From Methylaequor sp045563055 (GTDB lineage: Bacteria; Pseudomonadota; Alphaproteobacteria; Methylaequorales; Methylaequoraceae), in contig JBJKUR010000006.1 of the NCBI GenBank assembly GCA_045563055.1, forward strand, positions 62,001 to 126,000: a stretch of DNA of 64,000 nucleotides. The letters run 5' to 3'. The translations under genes and the position numbers were made by a program. Of the stretch, positions 35,602 to 41,446 are shown one piece after another (the first letter of the stretch is position 1; each line of letters starts with the position of its first letter). The notes beneath the pieces are model-generated. The model was not told the DNA's origin. It ran no database searches and saw only the letters and a list, made by a program, of their open reading frames with translations.

Positions 35602-36996
35602 ATGAAAATAGTAATTATCTCAGATGCCTGGCACCCTCAAGTTAATGGAGTGGTAAATACGTTATCTAAAACAAAAGAACTTTTAGAAAAAAAAGGTCAT
35701 AATGTTTTAATGATAACACCTAATCTGTTTAAAACATTTCCTTGTCCTACTTACCCTGAAATCCGGTTATCTTTTTTACCAGGGAAGAAAGTTAAAAAGT
35801 TAATTAAAGAATTCAATCCAGATGCAATTCATATTGCAACTGAAGGTCCTCTCGGTATAGCAGGAAGGAATTATGTGGTAAAAAATGGACTTGTTTATAC
35901 AACTTCATTTCATACAAAATTTGCGGAATATATATATAAGAGAACTAAAATTCCTCTTTTTATAAGTTATGGTTATCTAAAATGGTTTCATAGTAAAGCA
36001 CATAAAATACTTGTTCCTACAAAATCAGTAATAGAAGATTTAAAAAAGTGGAATATACATAATACTACAATATGGCCACGAGGTGTTGATTTTAAGCTTT
36101 TCAAACCCCCTTTGCAAAAAAAGAAAAATGACAAACCTATTTTGATAAACATAGGAAGAGTTGCTATTGAAAAAAACTTAGAAGCGTTTTTAAAATTAGA
36201 TCTCGACTGTGAAAAATGGATTGTAGGTGATGGTCCAGATAGACGCAAACTCGAAAAAAAATATCCAAATGTCAAATTTTTTGGTGAAAAAAAACAACAT
36301 GAATTACATGAATACTATGGAAAAGCAGATTTATTCGTTTTTCCAAGCAAAACCGATACTTTCGGGCTAGTATTACTAGAAGCTATGGCATGCGGATTAC
36401 CAGTAGCCGCATTTCCAGTTGCAGGGCCAATCAATGTTATTGGAAAAAGTGGAGCAGGGGTTCTAAATAAAAATCTTAAAATCGCGTGTTTAAATGCATT
36501 AAAAATACCCGCCAGCAAACCTTTACATTATGTAAAAAAATTCACCTGGGAGAATGTTGTCAATATCTTTGAATCTAATCTACAAAATTCAAAAAAAAGG
36601 GATCCTAAAACATATGTCTTTAAAGAGAATCCACATAAAAAGAATACTGGGTTGAAGAGATTATATTTTGCTTTAATAAATAGTCTCTCAGGATTTATAT
36701 TTGCTTTTAAAGAGGAGAGTGCTTTCAGACAAGAACTACTTCTCACTTTGATATTAATCCCGCTTGCTTTTATATTTCCAACCGAGACTACAGAAAAACT
36801 TCTCATGATTGGAAGTATTATGCTTTTACTCATAATTGAATTACTTAATTCAAGCATTGAAGCCACCATTGACAGAATTTCTTTTTCACATCACGACCTT
36901 TCAAAAAGAGCCAAAGATTTAGGCAGTGCAGCTGTTCTTTGTTCACTTGTTTTTGTGTTTGTTACTTATGTATCCATATTGAAGAGATTTTTTTAG
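35602..36996 (+). CDS. Agt-like diacylglycerol glycosyltransferase (GT4) fused to a DgkA-type diacylglycerol kinase
   Basis: The protein is 464 residues from ATG 35602 (MKIVIISDAWHPQVNGVVNT, the canonical GT4 opening). Residues 1-335 are a GT-B glycosyltransferase with GRVAIEKNLEAFLKL, FVFPSKTDTFGLVLLEAMAC and GLPVAAFPVAGP. Residues from about 350 to the end are a complete DgkA: FAFKEESAFRQE, three hydrophobic segments, IELLNSSIEATIDR and RAKDLGSAAVL, keeping the Glu, Asn and Asp residues of the E. coli active site. Both domains use diacylglycerol, the product of PlcP encoded ten bases upstream. One half would glycosylate it, the other phosphorylate it to phosphatidic acid. Sugar identity is unknown. 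Confidence 0.87.
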   Translation: MKIVIISDAWHPQVNGVVNTLSKTKELLEKKGHNVLMITPNLFKTFPCPTYPEIRLSFLPGKKVKKLIKEFNPDAIHIATEGPLGIAGRNYVVKNGLVYTTSFHTKFAEYIYKRTKIPLFISYGYLKWFHSKAHKILVPTKSVIEDLKKWNIHNTTIWPRGVDFKLFKPPLQKKKNDKPILINIGRVAIEKNLEAFLKLDLDCEKWIVGDGPDRRKLEKKYPNVKFFGEKKQHELHEYYGKADLFVFPSKTDTFGLVLLEAMACGLPVAAFPVAGPINVIGKSGAGVLNKNLKIACLNALKIPASKPLHYVKKFTWENVVNIFESNLQNSKKRDPKTYVFKENPHKKNTGLKRLYFALINSLSGFIFAFKEESAFRQELLLTLILIPLAFIFPTETTEKLLMIGSIMLLLIIELLNSSIEATIDRISFSHHDLSKRAKDLGSAAVLCSLVFVFVTYVSILKRFF

Positions 36997-37084
36997 TGTA
37001 TATGCACTATTTATGTGAAATTGCAGGTTAATTTAAAAGAACGCCTAAAATCCATTAGAAATCTATCTTATATGCATATACACT
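36995..37084. repeat. 90-base element bounded by perfect 12-base inverted repeats
   Basis: AGTGTATATGCA (36995-37006) and TGCATATACACT (37073-37084) are exact reverse complements and bracket the gap between two convergent genes, touching both stop codons. The 66 bases between them are not obviously structured. This could be a miniature mobile-element relic, a protein-binding pair or a weak bidirectional terminator. Confidence 0.55.
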
Positions 37085-37085
37085 G

Positions 37086-37631
37086 TTACTTGGAATCTAA
37101 TGCTTTTTCAAAGTATTTATGAACAATTTTATCTTGGTTTTCTAAAAGCCAATCTATCGATGGCTCGTCCTTCATTGCTTTCTTTATTGCACTCGTGGTC
37201 GCCTTACGATGAATATCAAAAAGTATTTTGTGATCTAAATTTTTATCTTCAGCTACACTTGGATTCAACCAAACTGATACAATAATGCCTACATCATTAA
37301 CTATTTTCTTTGGAATATAACCCTCTCTAACGGAATCTAACACACCATTAGCAATAGCTCCTTGAACTGTTCCCATTAAAATATTGGTATATCTGTCGTC
37401 TTTGACAGTGACCTTGCTCACCATTAATGTTGCTGGCCTAACCATTACGTCTGTGTTCATTATCGCAAGAACTTTTGTATGTCCTTTAACTTGATTACCT
37501 AGTAAAGTGGCGAAAGCTGTTCCAAATGGACCGTTAAATTTTCCGATAACTACTTCCGGCTCAGCTGCTGTTCCTGGTGGTCCTCCAGCAATTAGTGACT
37601 CACCAACTTTGATGTCAAAATTATCACTCAT
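37086..37631 (-). CDS. Formaldehyde-activating enzyme (Fae)-like protein
   Basis: The 181-residue protein matches Fae across most of its length: GESLIAGG, FGTAFATLLGNQVKGHTKVLA, RPATLMVSKVTVKD, QGAIANGVLDSVREGYIPKK, VNDVGIIVSVWLNP and ATTSAIKKAM. Fae condenses formaldehyde with tetrahydromethanopterin. The catalytic His of true Fae (in VAHIDLIIG) aligns here with Glu/Pro in AAEPEVVIG, and the loop is longer by a few residues, so classical activity is doubtful. No other methanopterin-pathway genes are in the window. It lies 19 bases after the XRE gene on the same strand. Confidence 0.75.
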   Translation of the reverse strand: MSDNFDIKVGESLIAGGPPGTAAEPEVVIGKFNGPFGTAFATLLGNQVKGHTKVLAIMNTDVMVRPATLMVSKVTVKDDRYTNILMGTVQGAIANGVLDSVREGYIPKKIVNDVGIIVSVWLNPSVAEDKNLDHKILFDIHRKATTSAIKKAMKDEPSIDWLLENQDKIVHKYFEKALDSK

Positions 37632-37650
37632 AAGTTTACTCCTTTTAAAA

Positions 37651-37854
37651 TTAAACCAGTTTCTTTAACTTTTTCTTAAGTTCTATCGCTTCACATGCTA
37701 ATTTTATATATTTGGGTATTTGTATATCTTTTTCTCCCTTTTTACCCTTCTCATAATACTGGATCATTCTCCTTTTTAGGCCAAGTACATTAGCAGCCTC
37801 TGCTTGAGAAAAACCATTCTTTTTTCTCCATTTTTTGAAATGTTCTTTTTCCAT
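37651..37854 (-). CDS. XRE-type HTH regulator (67 residues)
   Basis: This single-domain helix-turn-helix protein reads FKKWRKKNGFSQAEAANVLG then LKRRMIQYYEKGKKG, the XRE/Cro pattern, ending IPKYIKLACEAIELKKKLKK. It has no effector domain. It is co-directional with the Fae-like gene (19-base gap) and divergent from two small ORFs; the intervening 136 bases hold two dyad operator sites, one inside the spacer of the opposing promoter. It probably represses itself and the divergent promoter. A related HTH appears at the N-terminus of the lysine-rich protein at 38457. Confidence 0.82.
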   Translation of the reverse strand: MEKEHFKKWRKKNGFSQAEAANVLGLKRRMIQYYEKGKKGEKDIQIPKYIKLACEAIELKKKLKKLV

Positions 37855-37909
37855 AGACTTTAAGAAAGTAATATTAATACCAAAAAAAAAAAATTATTAC
37901 AAAATAATA

Positions 37910-37966
37910 TTGACATATGCGCAATTAGTGCGTATATTTAATTATCAATACGCAATTGTTGCGTGT
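37910..37966 (+). promoter_or_regulatory. Sigma70-type promoter with two dyad operators (sites 1 and 2)
   Basis: TTGACA (37910-37915), a 17-base spacer and TATATT (37933-37938) form a near-consensus promoter. Site 1 (37915-37937, core GCGCAATTAGTGCG) fills the spacer; site 2 (37948-37966, ACGCAATTGTTGCGT core) lies just past the -10, centre to centre about 31 bases or three helical turns. On the opposite strand TTGCGC, 17 bases and TGTAAT (about 37901-37926) would give the XRE gene its own promoter overlapping site 1. A repressor on these sites would block both directions. Confidence 0.7.
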
Positions 37967-37990
37967 GGATAACTGCTTAGGAGATAATAT

Positions 37991-38065
37991 ATGTATGGAC
38001 ATTTGCTATATTGGGGCTTTGTTTTTAAAAAAAGAAGCTTAGACAGCCAAACGAAAAGAAAATGA
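37991..38065 (+). CDS. 24-residue leader peptide, translationally coupled
   Basis: AGGAG at 37979-37983 is seven bases before ATG 37991, the best ribosome-binding site of this region. The frame (MYGHLLYWGFVF then a basic tail KKRSLDSQTKRK) ends in TGA that overlaps the ATG of the next gene (ATGA at 38062-38065). The downstream gene lacks its own clear site, so translation through this peptide probably feeds it. A function for the peptide itself is unknown. Confidence 0.5.
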   Translation: MYGHLLYWGFVFKKRSLDSQTKRK

Positions 38066-38370
38066 CTTGGGTTATTGTTTTTGTAACGTTTTTTGGCCCT
38101 CTTTATGATTCTGACGGCTATGTCACAGACGTAAGTATAACTACCACAGAAACATATAATACTCAGAATTCTTGTAGGTTTATGTCTGAGATAATTAACG
38201 GCCAACTTAATAGTGCTTCAAACTTAAAAGAAAATACCAATATTTTAAAAAAGAAGTATTCAGTTTGTTTGTCTTTTAGTGATTGGTCACACTATAATTT
38301 AGATCAGGATTTAGAGTCCCTTAAACAAAAATTAACAGAATATACAACAAACAACAAAAAATTTAAATAA
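38062..38370 (+). CDS. Hypothetical 102-residue protein
   Basis: I do not recognise a family. A short hydrophobic N-terminus (WVIVFVTFFGPLY) precedes a polar region with two Cys (NSCRFMSE and YSVCLSFSD) and a charged, Lys-rich end. The N-terminus could be a weak secretion signal or anchor, with the two Cys forming a disulfide. It is coupled by ATGA overlap to the 24-residue frame and lies behind the operator-bearing promoter at 37910. It ends directly before the next promoter. Confidence 0.6.
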   Translation: MTWVIVFVTFFGPLYDSDGYVTDVSITTTETYNTQNSCRFMSEIINGQLNSASNLKENTNILKKKYSVCLSFSDWSHYNLDQDLESLKQKLTEYTTNNKKFK

Positions 38371-38449
38371 TTGACAATATGCAATAATTGCGTATAAATA
38401 TATTCTATTTGCAGTAATTGCAATGCATAAATGTATAATTAAAAGGAGG
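38371..38449 (+). promoter_or_regulatory. Second operator-bearing promoter (sites 3 and 4) and strong RBS
   Basis: TTGACA (38371-38376), a 16-base spacer and TATAAA (38393-38398) repeat the layout of the promoter at 37910. Site 3 (38377-38396, core GCAATAATTGCG) fills the spacer and site 4 (about 38408-38426, core TGCAGTAATTGCA) follows the -10. AGGAGG at 38444-38449, seven bases before ATG 38457, is a full anti-16S match, rare in this window. Confidence 0.68.
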
Positions 38450-38456
38450 AATTAAA

Positions 38457-39074
38457 ATGCAACCACTTAAAAAACCAACTCAGCTTAAAAAATGGGGGAA
38501 AAAAAATAAGATTTCTAATAAGAAATTTTCTCGCTTAACAGGTTTAAGTCTTAAAAAAATGAGTAAATCTAAAAAGCTACCAAAAATTGTAAAATTAGGG
38601 TGCTTAGCAATTGAAAGTGCGAAAAAAAAATCTGATCAGAAAAAAGAAATTCAGGTTTTAAAAAAGAAAAATAAAAATTTAAAAGCTAAAATAATTAAAT
38701 TCAAAAAACCTAAAAAAAAGGTTAGTAAATTAAAAAAGGTTAATAAAAAGTTAGAGTCCAAACTTAAGAAACCTAATAAAAACGTTAGTAAATTAAAAAA
38801 GGATAATAAGAAATTAGAATCTAAACTTAATAAACCTAAAAAAGTTATTAAAAAATTAAAAAGTAACAATAAAAAACTAAAAACTCGACTTAAAAAAAGT
38901 GATAAAAAAGCTACCAAAACTTCTCAGTCCACTGGCAAAAATATGTCAAAAACAAAAAAAATTGATTTAACAAAATCAAATGGGAGCTTAGATAAAGTTT
39001 CTACTCAAAATATAAACATAAAAACGGATATCACCTCTCCTACTTCAGAAGAAAAACCTGAGACAACAAAATAA
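38457..39074 (+). CDS. Lysine-rich protein with degenerate XRE HTH N-terminus
   Basis: This 205-residue protein is extremely Lys-rich. Residues 9-53 (LKKWGKKNKISNKKFSRLTG then LPKIVKLGCLAIE) align with the neighbouring XRE protein (FKKWRKKNGFSQ... IPKYIKLACEAIE) but lack part of the HTH. Residues about 60-155 form a coiled-coil-like repeat of KKPxKKVSKLKKxNKKLESKL, present three to four times. The tail is Ser/Thr-rich and uncharged. It resembles histone H1-like nucleoid proteins in composition, not in identifiable homology. Its own promoter carries two operators, and a strong hairpin follows. Confidence 0.72.
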   Translation: MQPLKKPTQLKKWGKKNKISNKKFSRLTGLSLKKMSKSKKLPKIVKLGCLAIESAKKKSDQKKEIQVLKKKNKNLKAKIIKFKKPKKKVSKLKKVNKKLESKLKKPNKNVSKLKKDNKKLESKLNKPKKVIKKLKSNNKKLKTRLKKSDKKATKTSQSTGKNMSKTKKIDLTKSNGSLDKVSTQNINIKTDITSPTSEEKPETTK

Positions 39075-39087
39075 CACAATATGATAT

Positions 39088-39127
39088 GTTACCTTACGTA
39101 AGACTTTTACGTAAGGTAACATGCGTA
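39088..39127 (+). terminator. Hairpin terminator after the lysine-rich gene
   Basis: A perfect 14-base stem (GTTACCTTACGTAA / TTACGTAAGGTAAC, 39088-39101 and 39107-39120) with a 5-base loop is followed within a few bases by TATTTTT. The T run is displaced, so it may be an imperfect terminator or a cruciform. It isolates the module from the Pho-controlled operon downstream. Confidence 0.75.
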
Positions 39128-39148
39128 TTTTTGACTAATTAGGAGCTT

Positions 39149-39174
39149 TTGTCATAAAACTGTAATACTATAAA
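39149..39174 (+). promoter_or_regulatory. Putative Pho box and -10 of the GAPDH-arsJ-ppk-ppx operon
   Basis: TTGTCATAAAA then CTGTAATACTA are two 11-base PhoB half-sites. TATAAA at 39169-39174 could be the -10, which would start the mRNA only about 8 bases before the GAPDH ATG. No ribosome-binding site is visible, so the message may be nearly leaderless. Confidence 0.8.
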
Positions 39175-39188
39175 AGTACTGGTTCATC

Positions 39189-40187
39189 ATGACAACGTAT
39201 GCAATTAACGGAATAGGAAGAATTGGTAAATATGTACTCAAATTTCTTCTAGAAAAAAATTTAGATTTAGCTTGGATTAATGATGCAGTTGGAACTATAA
39301 ACACACATTGCCATTTGTTGGAGTTTGACACTGTTCATGGTCGGTGGAATGCCAAATTTTCTACCGACCAGAATATAATTTCAATTGATGATCGAAGACT
39401 AATTTTTAACAATCACAATAAAATTGAAAATTTAAAACTAGAAGGTGTAGATATTGTTTTAGATTGCACGGGAGTCTTCAAATCAGAAAAAAAATTAGCC
39501 CCTTATTTTGATAATGGTGTTAAGAAAGTAATTGTCTCTGCACCAATTAATGAAAAAAATGTTGCAAATATAGTATTTGGAGTAAACCATAAAACATATA
39601 TTCCCAATACCCATAAAATAATTACAGCTGCTAGTTGTACAACAAACTGTTTAGCACCTGTTGTAAAAGTACTCCACGAAAAAATTGGCATAGTACATGG
39701 GTCAATTACAACAATACATAACGTAACTAACACACAGACAATTGTTGACAAACCTGGAAAAGATATCAGACGATCTAGGTCCTCCTTAAATTCTTTGATT
39801 CCCACAACAACAGGCAGTGCGAAAGCAATATCTCTTATTTATCCTCAATTAGAAGGAAAACTTAATGGTCATGCTGTTAGAGTCCCACTTTTAAATTCAT
39901 CATTAACGGATTGTGTTTTTGAATTAAAACGAGATACTTCCGAAGAAGAAGTAAATAAATTTTTTAAAGATGCCTCTGAGAATGATTTAAAAGGGATTTT
40001 AGGCTATGAGGAAGCTCAGCTCGTGTCAGCAGATTATGTAAATGATACCAGATCAGCAATTATTGATGCATGTTCTACTATGGTTATAAATAAGAGGCAA
40101 CTAAAGGTTTATGCATGGTATGACAACGAAATGGCTTATGCAAAAAGAATGGTTGATATTTGCGAATATATAAGTGCATCTCTATGA
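39189..40187 (+). CDS. Glyceraldehyde-3-phosphate dehydrogenase, ArsJ-associated type
   Basis: This 332-residue type I GAPDH has an N-terminal Rossmann opening (YAINGIGRIGKYVLK), the active-site Cys in ITAASCTTNCLAP near 153, and HNVTNTQTIVDKPGKDIRRS and WYDNEMAYAKRMVD at the C-terminus. It overlaps arsJ by four bases (ATGA). In arsJ operons this GAPDH forms 1-arseno-3-phosphoglycerate from arsenate, which ArsJ exports. That role is inferred from the pairing; a glycolytic role cannot be excluded, but its placement behind a Pho box is unlike a housekeeping gene. Confidence 0.9.
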   Translation: MTTYAINGIGRIGKYVLKFLLEKNLDLAWINDAVGTINTHCHLLEFDTVHGRWNAKFSTDQNIISIDDRRLIFNNHNKIENLKLEGVDIVLDCTGVFKSEKKLAPYFDNGVKKVIVSAPINEKNVANIVFGVNHKTYIPNTHKIITAASCTTNCLAPVVKVLHEKIGIVHGSITTIHNVTNTQTIVDKPGKDIRRSRSSLNSLIPTTTGSAKAISLIYPQLEGKLNGHAVRVPLLNSSLTDCVFELKRDTSEEEVNKFFKDASENDLKGILGYEEAQLVSADYVNDTRSAIIDACSTMVINKRQLKVYAWYDNEMAYAKRMVDICEYISASL

Positions 40188-41446
40188 TTTCTTTGTCTAA
40201 GGAACAATTCTCTTATTTGATAGTCACCTTTGCTTACTGGGTATTTATGCTCAGTGATGGGGCACTGAGAATGTTAGTTTTACTTCATTTTCACCAAAAT
40301 GGTTTTTCTCCGCTACAACTCGCATATTTATTTCTATTTTATGAATTGGCTGGGATTTTTACAAATCCTTTAGCTGGATGGTTGGCCGCTCGATACGGTC
40401 TTAAGCTTACTTTATATGCAGGTTTGACTGTTCAAATTATATCTCTTTACTCTCTATCACAATTGAATGAAAATTGGAGTCAAAACTTTTCGATTTTTTA
40501 TGTTTTAATCGTCCAAGGATTAAGCGGTATTGCAAAAGATTTAACAAAGATGTCCTCTAAATCAGCAGTTAAACTTTTAGCGCCAGATAATCAATCGAGC
40601 CTTTTTAAGTGGGTGGCAATCTTAACAGGCTCGAAAAATGCTGTAAAAGGTTTCGGATTTTTGCTGGGCTGCGCATTATTAGCAACGATAGGTTTCTATA
40701 ATTCATTAATTTCAATGGTTGTTATTGTTACCTTTATTTTGGTATGTAGTTTTATTTTCTTAAAGGATGATCTTATAAATAAAAATAATAAAGCAGAAAT
40801 ATTCGATGTATTTTCAAAATCTAAAAACATTAATTTTCTATCTGCAGCAAGAATTTTTTTATTTGGAGCACGTGATGTTTGGTTTGTGGTTGGATTGCCA
40901 ATTTTTTTTTACAGTATTTTTTCGGATGGTTCGGTAGATGGGAATAAAAAAGCCTTCTTTATAATTGGGAGCTTTATGGCCGCATGGATAATTCTCTACG
41001 GAATAATTCAAGCTTACTCACCAAAATTATTCTTAAAGGAGGACAACAAAAAAATTAACTTGGTAGATATCTCAAAAAATTGGGTTCTCTACCTCCTAAT
41101 TAATCTAATCTTATTAACCTTTTTACTATTTTTTTTCAGTGAAATTTTTCTGACAACAATTTTTTTATTTTCTGGTCTTTTTATTTTTTGTGGAATATTT
41201 GCTGTTAATTCGTCTATTCATTCTTATTTGATTTTGCATTTCTCAAAAATGAACAGAGTTTCTCTTGATGTTGGCTTTTACTATATGGCTAATGCTACTG
41301 GAAGGTTTTTCGGAACCCTTTTATCTGGATTATCTTATCAATTTGGCGGGCTAACTTTAAGCTTAGCATTATCAACAATCATGATTGCTTTTTGTTTGTA
41401 TTTAACATCCTTCCTCCAGGAAAGTTATAATGAAGAAAAAATTTAA
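40184..41446 (+). CDS. arsJ: Organoarsenical efflux MFS transporter ArsJ
   Basis: This 420-residue MFS protein starts at ATG 40184. Family-specific features: TFAYWVFMLSDGALRMLVLL at the first helix, FLFYELAGIFTNPLAGWLAA and GLSGIAKDLTKMSSKSAVKL, which I recognise from ArsJ of arsenic operons, plus 11-12 hydrophobic helices. It follows GAPDH by overlap and precedes ppk by overlap. ArsJ exports 1-arseno-3-phosphoglycerate. No arsR, arsC or acr3/arsB lies nearby, so control appears to come from PhoB. Confidence 0.87.
   Translation: MISLSKEQFSYLIVTFAYWVFMLSDGALRMLVLLHFHQNGFSPLQLAYLFLFYELAGIFTNPLAGWLAARYGLKLTLYAGLTVQIISLYSLSQLNENWSQNFSIFYVLIVQGLSGIAKDLTKMSSKSAVKLLAPDNQSSLFKWVAILTGSKNAVKGFGFLLGCALLATIGFYNSLISMVVIVTFILVCSFIFLKDDLINKNNKAEIFDVFSKSKNINFLSAARIFLFGARDVWFVVGLPIFFYSIFSDGSVDGNKKAFFIIGSFMAAWIILYGIIQAYSPKLFLKEDNKKINLVDISKNWVLYLLINLILLTFLLFFFSEIFLTTIFLFSGLFIFCGIFAVNSSIHSYLILHFSKMNRVSLDVGFYYMANATGRFFGTLLSGLSYQFGGLTLSLALSTIMIAFCLYLTSFLQESYNEEKI

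Noticed and set aside
37945..38205. 86-residue minus-strand frame opposite the 102-residue protein
   Set aside because: It starts inside operator site 2, lacks a ribosome-binding site, and the plus-strand frames have a promoter, a ribosome-binding site and ATGA coupling.
38660..38900. CRISPR-like repeats in the lysine-rich coding region
   Set aside because: The repeats are in-frame codon repeats of varying length with no unique spacers.
38651..38917. Hydrophobic minus-strand frame opposite the lysine-rich gene
   Set aside because: Leu/Phe-rich frames are the expected complement of Lys-rich (AAA/AAG) codons; no start signals support it.
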